The notes beneath the pieces were generated by a model. That model did no database searches, was not told where the DNA came from, and saw only the letters and a program-made list of their open reading frames with translations. Made by a program: the position numbers and the translations under genes. From Kaistia geumhonensis (GTDB taxonomy: Bacteria > Pseudomonadota > Alphaproteobacteria > Rhizobiales > Kaistiaceae), in assembly GCF_030815145.1 (NCBI RefSeq), contig NZ_JAUSWJ010000001.1, positions 1,984,001 to 2,048,000 of the forward strand: DNA of 64,000 nucleotides, written 5' to 3'. Positions 9,601 through 17,244 of this stretch are shown here, piece after piece (the stretch's first letter is position 1; each line of letters begins with the position of its first letter).

Positions 9601-9905
9601 TCACGGAGGTGCTTCCTTCGGCGACGCTGCGCCAGCGCAACACCTATTTCTCGTCCTCCGACGCCGCCTTCCCGGACCGCTATGCCGCGAGCCGCGACTG
9701 GCAGGACGTGAAGGCTGGGAGCATGGGCGTCGATGGAGGCTGGCGGACCTATTCGAGCGGCCCCGGCATCTTCACGCGGCTCCTGGTCGAGCTCGCGCTG
9801 GGCCTCGGGCGCCCGCGCGGCGCCCCGCGCGTGCTGCCCGCCGCGTTCGGCAAGGTCGGCATCGGCTGGACGGATGGCCAGGACCACATCGCGCGCCGTC
9901 ACTGA
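6639..9905 (+). CDS. GH94-type glycoside phosphorylase (cellobiose/oligoglucan phosphorylase-like)
   Basis: A 1088-residue cytosolic protein. The N-terminal half is a beta-sandwich region (GQRGAIMVNQVLGAP) and the C-terminal half an (alpha/alpha)6 barrel. GEGDWNDSLQPHDP near residue 780 matches the GH94 catalytic-Asp motif, usually GGGDWNDGM; YSGAAWGTRDVCQGP near 655 is also family-typical. Such enzymes cleave beta-glucosides with phosphate to give glucose-1-phosphate. The size resembles 1,2-beta-oligoglucan phosphorylases (~1100 aa) more than cellobiose phosphorylases (~800 aa), but specificity is uncertain. It begins 12 bases after the AKR-Rid gene and is probably co-transcribed. Confidence 0.8.
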   Translation: MTGPATTFETPRDDGLGLVRLANGSGLTVDVLPNGTIFQITHQGQRGAIMVNQVLGAPTAGGIGRILMRSGGAAPSIVTLAGSGADTSIGHDGTSLAHEGSSGGLRHRATLSLDESESVWFWRIEVTNEGRESVPLDIVAIQDVGLGGRGFLMGSEAYASQYLDHHIETHPAFGPVVMSRQNLDQGGRHPWMAQGCLDGAAGFATDALQAFGPESRLDDRFAFPFGTDLPSTRLQHEVACIALQGPARTLAPGETARFTFFALVLADHPDASSAADLAQLDDLAERAAALPPPPAATAKRAMSLIETAPLATGAGLDDAEIAALYPKREAEERRDGALLSFFTPDGAQNRHVVTAAKEALVRRRTGIILRSGDSLMLDDHTLAATAWMQGIFAAQLTIGNTSFHKLFSVSRDPYGLTRASGLRILAEIDGGWQLLGVPSLFEMGLSDCRWIYRLGSRTITVHAVASGDAPAMQWRVSVAGEPCRFLVAGHLVLGEREFEQSGTVTIEAEKNRIAFAPGTDWLWGRAYPEARMHLVTATPQAVAALGGDALLYGDGVSRGAGVATLLAHPTTDLVFAVTGSMSSAASAEKLADRYAAGLDQEALLAPARRFWSHATRDLTLSGDHPDIAAASLLLPWLAHDAIVHLTVPHGLEQYSGAAWGTRDVCQGPVEFLLALRHDTAVHRILLALFAEQDRKTADWPQWFMLPPYSNIRAGDAHGDVIIWPLKALCDYIESSGDIGILAEKAPWRGGDASTIADHVAALIAECERRFIPGTHLIRYGEGDWNDSLQPHDPHLRDWMVSSWTAGLLHEQIIRYAAILERAPENNPPGASDEAKRLEKLAAAIRADFNRHLVSGGIVAGYGLFDRLGHRTELLLHPSDRRTGLSYSLIAMTQAMLGGLVGETETFQQLAAIDEALTFPDGYRLMDRPVAYAGGPETLFRRAESSSFFGREIGLMYTHAHLRQSEVLARLGAADALWKAIALANPIRVTEVLPSATLRQRNTYFSSSDAAFPDRYAASRDWQDVKAGSMGVDGGWRTYSSGPGIFTRLLVELALGLGRPRGAPRVLPAAFGKVGIGWTDGQDHIARRH

Positions 9906-10031
9906 GCCAGCCGCATTAACCGTCGGCCTTAACATTACCGCGCAAAACCGCCATTCCTGCGACCATCTTGCGATGGACGCGCGGCTGGGTCATACGCTAT
10001 CCTTAAGAAAGGATTAAGGGGGATAGTCCAC

Positions 10032-10202
10032 GTGTACGCGATCATGATCTACATGGCCGCCGCCGGCGCGCTGATGCTCGGCGCCCAGGCAGTCCGTCCG
10101 AGCCAGGCTCTCGGAAACGACCATCACCGCCGGCTTTACTGGGGCGGCGCACTTGCTTCCGTCGGCCTTGTCGGCATCATTGCTGGCGTGCTCGTCATCT
10201 AG
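10032..10202 (+). CDS. Small two-helix membrane protein
   Basis: A 56-residue predicted inner-membrane protein starting with GTG at 10032. The Shine-Dalgarno AAGGGGGA at 10016-10023 is 8 bases upstream. Two hydrophobic helices, YAIMIYMAAAGALMLGAQAV and GGALASVGLVGIIAGVLVI, are joined by a basic/polar loop containing NDHHRRLYW. It ends at TAG 10200-10202, 10 bases before the MliC-like gene, so the two may share a transcript. No family is recognised. Good ribosome binding site, spacing and hydrophobic periodicity support a real gene. Confidence 0.65.
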   Translation: MYAIMIYMAAAGALMLGAQAVRPSQALGNDHHRRLYWGGALASVGLVGIIAGVLVI

Positions 10203-10212
10203 GAAAGCCGCC

Positions 10213-10527
10213 ATGTCCTCGCCCCGCCTCGTCCGAATGTTCAGTATCGCCGGCGCGGCGATCGCGACCGGGTTGGCGGGGCCTGCGCTGGCCGATGCCA
10301 CCGCGCGCTACACATGCGGCGACGGCACGGCGCTGACCGCGACGTTCACCAACGACCCCGCCGCGGCAAAGCTGGTCTTTGCCGACGGCAAGACGCTGAC
10401 GCTGCCGCAGGTGATCTCCGCCGATGGCGGCCGCTACGCCGACAGCACGACGGAATTCTGGATCCGCGGCAATGGCGGGCGCCTCACGGTTTCCGGCAAG
10501 GAAACCGAGTGCAAGACCGACGACTGA
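10213..10527 (+). CDS. MliC-like C-type lysozyme inhibitor
   Basis: A 104-residue exported protein. The signal peptide ends near GPALA|D, with no lipobox cysteine, so it is probably soluble in the periplasm rather than a lipoprotein. The mature part has the MliC pattern: ARYTCGDGTALTATF, KLVFADGKTLTLPQV, then RYAD, FWIRG and a terminal Cys (ETECKTDD) likely to bond with the first Cys. Family members bind the active site of C-type lysozymes and protect peptidoglycan. The ATG at 10213 follows AGGAAAG. Another lysozyme-inhibitor-like gene lies 1.3 kb downstream. Confidence 0.75.
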   Translation: MSSPRLVRMFSIAGAAIATGLAGPALADATARYTCGDGTALTATFTNDPAAAKLVFADGKTLTLPQVISADGGRYADSTTEFWIRGNGGRLTVSGKETECKTDD

Positions 10528-10629
10528 CCGCTGCCGAGCGAGCGATCCGCTTCACTTCGCCGTGAGCCGGTAACCCGGCGTCGTTCCCACCCGTATGAAT
10601 CGACGAGTTCACCGGGTGGAGATCTTCCC

Positions 10630-11031
10630 ATGCTTACACGACGCCGCCTCGCCGCCATCGCGGCCGCGCTTCCGGCCCTTGCCCTCGCCGCGTCCTTCAC
10701 GCCGGCCTTCGCGCTCACCGACCTGCCCTATGACGCGGCGGCGGTGCAGAAGGCGATCGCCTCCGGCAAGCCGGTCGCCATCCACGTCAACGCGTCCTGG
10801 TGCCTGCAGTGCCGGGCGCAGTCGTCGATCCTCGGCCGCCTCGCGAAGGAAGGCCGCTATCCCGACCTCGCCGTATTCACGGTCGACTACGACAAGCAGA
10901 AGGACGTGGTGAAGGCGCTCGGCGTCCCGCGCTCGACCTTCATTGTCTATCGCGGCGGCAAGGAGGCCGGCCGCATGTCCTGGGGCGTGACGGAAGCCTC
11001 GGTGACCGACGTGCTCAACAAGGCCGGCTGA
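10630..11031 (+). CDS. Thioredoxin-like periplasmic protein
   Basis: A 133-residue protein with an N-terminal export signal (TRRRLAAIAAALPALALA) that may use the Sec or, given the RR pair, the Tat route. The active site is ASWCLQCRAQ: the CxxC is CLQC rather than CGPC. The cis-proline region is VPRSTFIVYRGGKEAG. Its stop shares one base with the start of the CcdA-like gene (TGATG). The pair resembles a split DsbD/ScsB system that passes electrons from cytosolic thioredoxin across the membrane to periplasmic thiols. Confidence 0.85.
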   Translation: MLTRRRLAAIAAALPALALAASFTPAFALTDLPYDAAAVQKAIASGKPVAIHVNASWCLQCRAQSSILGRLAKEGRYPDLAVFTVDYDKQKDVVKALGVPRSTFIVYRGGKEAGRMSWGVTEASVTDVLNKAG

Positions 11032-11747
11032 TGGTGGCCGGCGCGCTGCTGGCCTTCCTCGCCGGGCTGCTGACCATTCTCAATCCCTGCGTCCTGCCGC
11101 TGGCACCGATCGTCGTTTCCGGCGCGCGCGCCGAGAACCCGGCCGCGCCGCTGGCGCTCGCCGGCGGGCTCGCCGTGACCTTCGGCATCGTCGGCGGACT
11201 GCTCGCCTCGCTCGGCGTCGAACTCGGCGACACCGGCGCGGGGCGCATCGTGCTCGGGCTCGTCATGGCGGGGCTGGGCATCGTCATGCTGGTGCCCGCG
11301 CTCGCGCACAGGGCCGAGGCGCTGATGACCCCGCTCGGCGCCTGGGCCGGACAGCGGTCCGGGCGCATCGGACTTCGCGGGCTCGGCGCGCAGGCGGCGC
11401 TCGGCGCGCTTCTCGCGCTCGCCTGGGCGCCGTGCGTCGGCCCGACCCTCGGCGCGGCGCTGACGCTCGCCGCGAGCGGCGGGTCGCTCCCGGTCGCGAT
11501 GCTCACTATGATGCTGTTCGCGCTCGGCGCGGCGACCTCGCTGCTCGTCGCCGGCTACGGGCTTGGCCTGCTGGCCCGGCGCGGCCGAACCATCGCCGGG
11601 CGCTCCGCCGCCATCGGCCGGACGCTGCTCGGCGCCGTCTTCGTCATCACCGGCCTGCTCATCGCTACGGGCCTCGACAAGGTCGTCGAAGGCGCGCTGG
11701 TCTCGATCATGCCCGACTGGCTGGTCGGCATCGCCGTCACGCTCTAG
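11031..11747 (+). CDS. CcdA/DsbD-type transmembrane thiol-disulfide transporter
   Basis: A 238-residue polytopic inner-membrane protein with about six transmembrane helices. Key cysteines lie in helix 1 (LTILNPCVLPLAPIVVSG) and in the fourth region (ALAWAPCVGPTLGAAL), the two redox cysteines that carry electrons in the CcdA family. The ATG at 11031 overlaps the stop of the upstream thioredoxin, so the two are translated together. Cytochrome c maturation genes are not nearby, so a role in reducing periplasmic substrates is at least as likely as cytochrome c biogenesis. Confidence 0.88.
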   Translation: MVAGALLAFLAGLLTILNPCVLPLAPIVVSGARAENPAAPLALAGGLAVTFGIVGGLLASLGVELGDTGAGRIVLGLVMAGLGIVMLVPALAHRAEALMTPLGAWAGQRSGRIGLRGLGAQAALGALLALAWAPCVGPTLGAALTLAASGGSLPVAMLTMMLFALGAATSLLVAGYGLGLLARRGRTIAGRSAAIGRTLLGAVFVITGLLIATGLDKVVEGALVSIMPDWLVGIAVTL

Positions 11748-11780
11748 AGTCGATCCCCTGGGTCCGACGGAGGAAGCAGG

Positions 11781-12137
11781 ATGCGCATCTTCGGCCAATG
11801 GAAGGGCGCGGCGTTTGCGCTGGCACTGGCGGGACTTCCCGCAACGGCGGGCGCGGCCAGCTTCGACTGCGCCAAGGCGGCGGCACCGGACGAGATCGCG
11901 ATCTGCGCGAGCCGTGCGCTCGACGACGCGGATGTCGAGATGGCGACGCGCTACGACATGCTGCTGCAACTGCTCGCCATGGGGGCGGCCGGCGATCTGC
12001 GCGACTCGCAGCGCGCGTTCCTGAAAAGCCGTGCCGCCTGCGGCAGCGACGAGGTCTGCCTCACCAAGGCCTATGCCGACCGCATCGACGCTTTGAAGAA
12101 GGGCTTCGCCGGCATCGTCGCGATGGGGCCTTTCTAG
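11781..12137 (+). CDS. LprI-type lysozyme inhibitor family protein (DUF1311)
   Basis: A 118-residue exported protein with a signal peptide ending around ATAGAAS. The mature sequence has the LprI/DUF1311 signature: FDCAKAAAPDEIAICASRAL, then SQRAFLKSRAACGSDEVCL and a final TKAYADRIDAL helix. Four cysteines are available for two disulfides. LprI of Mycobacterium inhibits lysozyme; most proteobacterial homologues are untested. The gene is preceded by GGAGGAAGCAGG and lies between the CcdA-like gene and the convergent L,D-transpeptidase, whose stop is only 6 bases away. Confidence 0.8.
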   Translation: MRIFGQWKGAAFALALAGLPATAGAASFDCAKAAAPDEIAICASRALDDADVEMATRYDMLLQLLAMGAAGDLRDSQRAFLKSRAACGSDEVCLTKAYADRIDALKKGFAGIVAMGPF

Positions 12138-12143
12138 CGGCCG

Positions 12144-13466
12144 TCACTGCACCGGCGGCGGCATCGGCTGGACGGGCTGCGCCTCGACCGGAGCCGGCGC
12201 CGCGACGGACGCCGTCCTTGTCGGGTCGACGAACTCGACATCGACGCCCGGCCGCACGAGATGCGCGAGCTCGTTGGCGTCCCAGTTGGTGAGCCGCAGG
12301 CAGCCATGGCTGTTGGTCTTGTCGATGCGGCTCGGCTCCGGCGTGCCGTGGATGCCGTAGGTCGGCTTGTCGAGGCCGATCCAGACCGCGCCCACAGGAT
12401 TGTTCGGGCCGGGCGCGAGCTTCAGCGACTTGTCGTTCTTGCCCTGCTGGAAATTGACCTTCGGGCGGTACCAGTAGACCGGATCGACCGCGATCGCCTT
12501 GACGGCGTGGATGCCGGTCGGCGAGGGCATGTCGGTGGAGCCGATGGTCGCCGGATAGGCGACGACGAGATTCCATTGCTGGTCATAGCCGAGCAGCTGG
12601 CGCGAGTTCTGGTCGGCGACTAGGTGGTAGACCTTGGTCTTCGACGGCGGGCCGACATCGGCGACGATCACCGTCTCGCCGGCGGCGAACCGGCTGCCGG
12701 GATTGAGGCGCTTCAGGAAGCCCTCGTCCATATGGAAGCGCTCGGCCAGCATCTCCGTGACGCCGCGATAGCCGAGGGCCGGCAGCTGCGCCATCTCGCC
12801 ATAGTCCTTGGGGATCGACGGCGTGAAGGGGCCGGCGGCATCGGCATCCGTGATCACATAGTCGGTCAGCACCGGACGCTCGGCGTGACGCGCGAGGATG
12901 GCGTCGATCTCCGGGCTCATGCGTCCGGTCGACGGCAGGCCGTTCATGTTCTCGAGCGCCGATATCGCCTTCGAGAGATTGCTGCCGGTCAGACCGTCGA
13001 TGACCCCGGGCGAGACATTGGCCCGGTCGAGCAGGATCTGCAGCCGCGCCACTTCCGGCAAGGGCTGCTTGCCGCCCTTCTTCAGCGTCTGCGGCAGCGC
13101 CGGCTGGTTGGCGGCGGCGACGAACTGGGCCGGCGGCAATGCGGGTTCGGCCGGCGGCGCGGCGGCCACGGGCGGCTGCGGCTGCTGATAGGGCGCAGGA
13201 GGCTGCTGCTGATAGGCCGAAGGCGGAGCCACCTGCCGTTCGCCCTGATAAGGCGCCGGCTGCGGCTCGGCCTCGTAGGCGCCGGGCGGCGGCGGCACTT
13301 CGTAACCGCCCTGGGGATAGCCATAGGCGGGATGCGCGTAGTCGCGATAGCGCCAGTCACCGAAGCTGTAGGCGTCGTAATAGTCCTGCGCGGCGGCGGG
13401 CAGCGGGGCTCCGCAAAGGGCCAGCATGGCCGGCAGCAGGATGCGGGACGGAGACGATTTCGGCAC
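12144..13466 (-). CDS. L,D-transpeptidase (YkuD domain) with Pro/Tyr-rich N-terminal region
   Basis: A 440-residue periplasmic enzyme that forms or modifies peptidoglycan cross-links. After a signal peptide (LPAMLALCGAPLPAAAQ) comes a low-complexity Tyr/Pro/Gln-rich stretch to ~residue 130, then a peptidoglycan-binding-like repeat (ARLQILLDRANVSPGVIDG), a LysM-like segment and the YkuD domain. The catalytic motif is clear: HGTPEPSRIDKTNSHGCLRL, with Cys near residue 400. GTG at 13464-13466 is chosen as start because GGAG lies 6 bases upstream; longer readings overlap the guanine deaminase gene. Confidence 0.9.
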   Translation of the reverse strand: MPKSSPSRILLPAMLALCGAPLPAAAQDYYDAYSFGDWRYRDYAHPAYGYPQGGYEVPPPPGAYEAEPQPAPYQGERQVAPPSAYQQQPPAPYQQPQPPVAAAPPAEPALPPAQFVAAANQPALPQTLKKGGKQPLPEVARLQILLDRANVSPGVIDGLTGSNLSKAISALENMNGLPSTGRMSPEIDAILARHAERPVLTDYVITDADAAGPFTPSIPKDYGEMAQLPALGYRGVTEMLAERFHMDEGFLKRLNPGSRFAAGETVIVADVGPPSKTKVYHLVADQNSRQLLGYDQQWNLVVAYPATIGSTDMPSPTGIHAVKAIAVDPVYWYRPKVNFQQGKNDKSLKLAPGPNNPVGAVWIGLDKPTYGIHGTPEPSRIDKTNSHGCLRLTNWDANELAHLVRPGVDVEFVDPTRTASVAAPAPVEAQPVQPMPPPVQ

Positions 13467-13662
13467 GCTCAACTCCAACGCAACGCGGACACGGTGCTTT
13501 AACGCCGCGGAAACCCTGATCGATCCTCGGCCATCGTGGTTAAGATTGATTGAAGGCCGCGAAGGCGGCGACCGTATGGCGCGGCATGCGTCGAGGAGAT
13601 GAAGCGGCGGTCGATCGGCGCTAGGATCGCGCCAGCGAAAGACGGGCGGGGCTGAGCGGGCT

Positions 13663-15036
13663 ATGGATGCGCGGGGCAGGACGATACGGGGCCGTTTCAT
13701 CCATGCGCCACGGCCGGACGGGATCGAGATCCTGTCGGACGCGCTGGTGGCCGTGGATGAGCGCGGCACGATCAGCGCGGTCTCGACGCCGGCCGAAAGC
13801 GGCCACGCCGACCGGCTGAGCGCCGCCCGCGATGCCGGAACGCTCGTCGAGCTGCCGCGACGCGCCTCCGTGCTGCCCGGCTTCGTCGACCTCCACATCC
13901 ACGCGCCGCAATATCCCCAGCTCGGCAAGGCGCTCGACGTCCCGCTGGAGATCTGGCTCTACCGCTACACCTTCCCGCTCGAGGCGCGCTATGCCGACCT
14001 CGCCTTCGCCGAGCGCAGCTACCGCCTGCTGGTCGGCGACCTCCTCGCCGGCGGAACGACGACGGCGCTCTATTTCGCGACGCTGCACGGCGAGGCGACG
14101 CTGCTCCTCGCCGCGATCTGCCTCGAACTCGGCCAGCGCGCGCTGGTCGGCAAGGTCGCGATGGACCATCCGGACAATTGCCCGGCCTTCTACCGCGACG
14201 CCGACGCCGACGCCGCCATCGAGGGAACGCGCGCGCTGATCCGGGAGGTCGGCAGGCTGGAGGGCAATGACGGGCTGGTGCATGCCGTCGCGACGCCGCG
14301 CTTCATTCCGGCCTGCACCGATGCACTGCTCGAAGGGCTCGGCGCGCTGGTCGGCGAATGCGGCTGCCATGTCCAGACCCACTGCTCGGAAAGCGACTGG
14401 GCGCATGGCTACGTCCTCGCCCGCCACGGCCGCACCGACGCCGAGATGCTGGATCGCTTTGGCCTGCTGACGCGGCGGACGGTGCTGGCGCATTCGAACT
14501 TCCTGACGCCGCAGGACATGAACCGCGTCGCCGCGCGCGGCGCAGCGGTCGCGCATTGCCCGCTCTCCAACGCCTATTTCGCCAATTCCGTCTTCCCGCT
14601 CCGGGCAGCGCTGGCGCGGGGCGTCCGGGTCGGGCTCGGCACCGACATTTCCGGCGGGCCCATCTCGTCCATGCTGGACGCCCAGCGGATGGCGATCACC
14701 GCCTCGCGCATGCTGGAAACCGGCGTCGACCCGGACGTACCGGCCGAGCGGCGCGGCCGGCCCGGCTCGCGGATCGATGTTCCGCTCGCCTTTCACCTCG
14801 CCACCGCCGGCGGTGCCGATGCGCTGGACCTGCCGGTCGGGAGCTTCGCGGCGGGCAGGCAATTCGACGCGATCCTCGTCGATCCCGACGCGCCCGGCTC
14901 GACGCTTCGGCTGTTCGACGATGTCGACGGCGAGGAGGACTATCTCGAAAAGATCGTCCACACCGCGACGCGGGCCAATCTTGCGACGGTCTGGGTCGCA
15001 GGACGGCCGGTCGCCGGGGCGGCCTCAGGCGGCTAG
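13663..15036 (+). CDS. guaD: Guanine deaminase
   Basis: A 457-residue amidohydrolase that converts guanine to xanthine in purine salvage/catabolism. Metal ligands and family signatures are visible: PGFVDLHIHAPQYPQLG near residue 70, HCSESDWAHGY, VLAHSNFLTPQD and GTDISGGPISSML. It stands alone between the divergent L,D-transpeptidase and the convergent sensor kinase, whose 3' end overlaps it by 12 bases. No other purine genes are adjacent. The Shine-Dalgarno is weak. Confidence 0.92.
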   Translation: MDARGRTIRGRFIHAPRPDGIEILSDALVAVDERGTISAVSTPAESGHADRLSAARDAGTLVELPRRASVLPGFVDLHIHAPQYPQLGKALDVPLEIWLYRYTFPLEARYADLAFAERSYRLLVGDLLAGGTTTALYFATLHGEATLLLAAICLELGQRALVGKVAMDHPDNCPAFYRDADADAAIEGTRALIREVGRLEGNDGLVHAVATPRFIPACTDALLEGLGALVGECGCHVQTHCSESDWAHGYVLARHGRTDAEMLDRFGLLTRRTVLAHSNFLTPQDMNRVAARGAAVAHCPLSNAYFANSVFPLRAALARGVRVGLGTDISGGPISSMLDAQRMAITASRMLETGVDPDVPAERRGRPGSRIDVPLAFHLATAGGADALDLPVGSFAAGRQFDAILVDPDAPGSTLRLFDDVDGEEDYLEKIVHTATRANLATVWVAGRPVAGAASGG

Positions 15037-16305
15037 GGGAACGCGGACCTCCTGCAGCAAGCCGCCGCCGCGCGCATTCGAGACGACGATCGAGCCGCCA
15101 TTGCGCTCGATGATCTCCTTGGCGATCGCGAGTCCCAGCCCGGCGCCGGGCACCGCCTGACGGCGCGAGGGATCGACCCGGAAGAAGGGCTCGAAGACGC
15201 AGGAAATCAGGTATTCCGGGATGCCCGGCCCCTGATCGCGCACCGTGACCACGGCGAAGCCGCCGGCGACCTCGGACGAGACCGTGCCGCCGCCGCCATG
15301 GGTCGCGGCATTGATGAACAGGTTGCGCAGCGCCCGCGTCAGCGCCAGCCGCGCGACGGCGACCTCGGCCGGCGCGATCGCGCCGGTGGTGAGCTTCATG
15401 CCCTGCGCGGCGAGTTCGCCGGTCACCTCGCGCAGCAGCCCGCCCAGTTCCACCCGCTCGCGCTCGGCCGGCGTCGCCTCTTCGCGCACGAGACGGATGG
15501 CGCTGTCCGCGATGCGGTCGAGCTCCTCCAGGTCACGCAGCCAGAGCGCGCGATCGTCCTCGTCGGCGACGAACTCGGCGCGCAGGCGCATGCGGGTCAT
15601 CGGGGTGCGCAGGTCATGGCCGGCGGCCGCGACGAGGCGCATGCGGCTCTCCATGGACGTCTTGAGGCGTGCCGAAAGGCGGTTAAGCGCCTTGGCGGTG
15701 GCCTTGAACTCGCCCGTGCCGATCTCGGGCAGCACGGGAAGCGTGCCGTCCGGCCCCACCTGCGCGATCGCGCCCTCGATCAGTTGCAGCGGGCGGGTCA
15801 GGCGGTTGGAGATGACGATGGCGATGCCGGCGGCGCCGAGAATGATGGCCGACATCCAGCCGAGCAGGATGAACCAGCCGGCACGGGCGGGCGGGGGCCT
15901 CGCGGACAGCGGCATCGCGATCCACCAGCCCTGGCTGACGATCGGCACCGAGACCATCATCGGCGCATCGGGGACCGGCTGGCTGACGAGCACGGGACGC
16001 GGCTGGCCGATACGGGCGAGCTCGGAGCGCAGCACGTCGGTCAGGCGCTGGTCGACCGGCCCGTGTGCCGGCTCGGTCAGCAACTGCATGCCGCGCAGGC
16101 TGTTCTTGACCGAATCGGGCTCGAAATCGTCCGGAAGCTGCTCGGCGAGGCGCGCGATGAGATCGACCTGCAACGCCGCATCCTGAACCATGCGCTCGGG
16201 ACCGGGGCGGCCGATGACGAGAATCGCGACGAAGGTGGCGAGGCCCACCACCGCGACGATGGCGCAGATCACCAGCACCGCGATGCGCAGGCGCAGCGTG
16301 TTCAC
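15025..16305 (-). CDS. Sensor histidine kinase (EnvZ-like)
   Basis: A 426-residue inner-membrane kinase. Transmembrane helices lie at ~7-32 and ~143-166 and enclose a short periplasmic sensor of ~110 residues. A HAMP linker follows, then the dimerisation/phosphoacceptor box with His230 (AAAGHDLRTPMTRMRLRAE), N-box RNLFINAATHGGG, G-box VRDQGPGIPE and F-box VFEPFFRVDPSRR. Translation starts at GTG (16303-16305), overlapping the response regulator stop (GTGA). It is therefore the second gene of a regulator-kinase operon. Confidence 0.92.
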   Translation of the reverse strand: MNTLRLRIAVLVICAIVAVVGLATFVAILVIGRPGPERMVQDAALQVDLIARLAEQLPDDFEPDSVKNSLRGMQLLTEPAHGPVDQRLTDVLRSELARIGQPRPVLVSQPVPDAPMMVSVPIVSQGWWIAMPLSARPPPARAGWFILLGWMSAIILGAAGIAIVISNRLTRPLQLIEGAIAQVGPDGTLPVLPEIGTGEFKATAKALNRLSARLKTSMESRMRLVAAAGHDLRTPMTRMRLRAEFVADEDDRALWLRDLEELDRIADSAIRLVREEATPAERERVELGGLLREVTGELAAQGMKLTTGAIAPAEVAVARLALTRALRNLFINAATHGGGGTVSSEVAGGFAVVTVRDQGPGIPEYLISCVFEPFFRVDPSRRQAVPGAGLGLAIAKEIIERNGGSIVVSNARGGGLLQEVRVPLAA

Positions 16306-17024
16306 CGTGGGGCCTCGATCGCTTCCACGCGCGTCGAGAGCTGGTAGCCGCCGTTGCGCACCGTCTTGAAGATCTGGAAGGAGCCGCCGTCGCCGAGCTT
16401 GCGCCGCAGCCGGCTCATCAGCACGTCGATCGAGCGGTCGAGCGGGTCGGCCTCGCGGCCCTGAGTCAGGTCCAGCAACTGATCGCGCGACAGGACGCGG
16501 CCGGGCCGGTCGAGGAAGACGCGCAGGAGGTCGAACTCGGCCCCAGTCAGCACGACGTCCTGCCCGTCGGGATCAATCACCGAGCGGCTGGTCGGCGAGG
16601 CGACGAAGCCCGCGAACTTGTAGGCATCGACGGCCGGGGGCTCGGCGACGTCCGAGACGCGGCGAAGAACCGCGCGGATGCGCGCCAGCAGTTCGCGCGG
16701 ATTGAACGGCTTGCCGACATAGTCGTCGGCGCCGATCTCGAGGCCGATGATGCGGTCGACATCCTCCTTCAGCGCCGTCAGCAGGATGACCGGGATATGC
16801 GGCCGCCGGTCGCGCAGCTGCCGGCAGATGTCGAGGCCGGAGCCGTCGGGGAGCATCACGTCGAGCACGACGAGATCGATCTGCTGCGTCGTGAGCTTCT
16901 CCTCGAGCTCCCGGCGGTCCGCGGCCAGCGTGACGCGCAGGCCCTGCTGGTCGAGATAGCGGCCGAGCAGCTTGCGGATTTCGAGGTCGTCATCGACGAC
17001 GAGGACGTGAGGCGTGATCTGCAT
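16302..17024 (-). CDS. OmpR-family response regulator
   Basis: A 240-residue DNA-binding regulator. The receiver domain (1-120) has the acidic pocket DDD near residue 11, phosphoacceptor Asp55 in VVLDVMLPDG and the conserved Lys in DYVGKPFNPREL. The C-terminal winged helix includes LTGAEFDLLRVFLDRPGRVLSRDQLL and IDVLMSRLRRKLGDGG. It is the first gene of the operon with the EnvZ-like kinase. The 220-bp gap to the divergent Spy-like gene suggests that gene may be a target. Confidence 0.93.
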   Translation of the reverse strand: MQITPHVLVVDDDLEIRKLLGRYLDQQGLRVTLAADRRELEEKLTTQQIDLVVLDVMLPDGSGLDICRQLRDRRPHIPVILLTALKEDVDRIIGLEIGADDYVGKPFNPRELLARIRAVLRRVSDVAEPPAVDAYKFAGFVASPTSRSVIDPDGQDVVLTGAEFDLLRVFLDRPGRVLSRDQLLDLTQGREADPLDRSIDVLMSRLRRKLGDGGSFQIFKTVRNGGYQLSTRVEAIEAPR

Positions 17025-17244
17025 CAGGGAACTTCATAGCGCGAACGGGGTTGCCGATGCGAGGCATAGCGCCTCGAAAGATCCAATAGCGGATGCATTG
17101 GTAACCAATCCTGTCAGCGCCCGCGCCAGCAATCTTCCGCAACAACAATCACCCGGGCGGCAAGGCTTCGTCATGCCTGGACGATGTCTCGACAAGACTC
17201 GTCGATAGCTTCGCCGCGCTGTGGAGCAGCCAAGGAGGTTGAAC

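Noticed and set aside
6639-9905. Cyclic beta-1,2-glucan synthase
   Set aside because: The protein has only the phosphorylase-type part; the large membrane glycosyltransferase region (total >2800 residues) is absent.
6585-9935. Very long open frames opposite the GH94 gene (and likewise opposite tamB, 22791-25403, and the sugar operon, 48835-50751)
   Set aside because: High GC leaves antisense frames open. The opposite-strand products are Arg/Ala/Glu-rich without family motifs, while the sense products show full domains.
13467-13928. N-terminal extension of the L,D-transpeptidase
   Set aside because: The open frame continues upstream antisense to guaD, but the signal peptide and ribosome binding site define GTG 13466.
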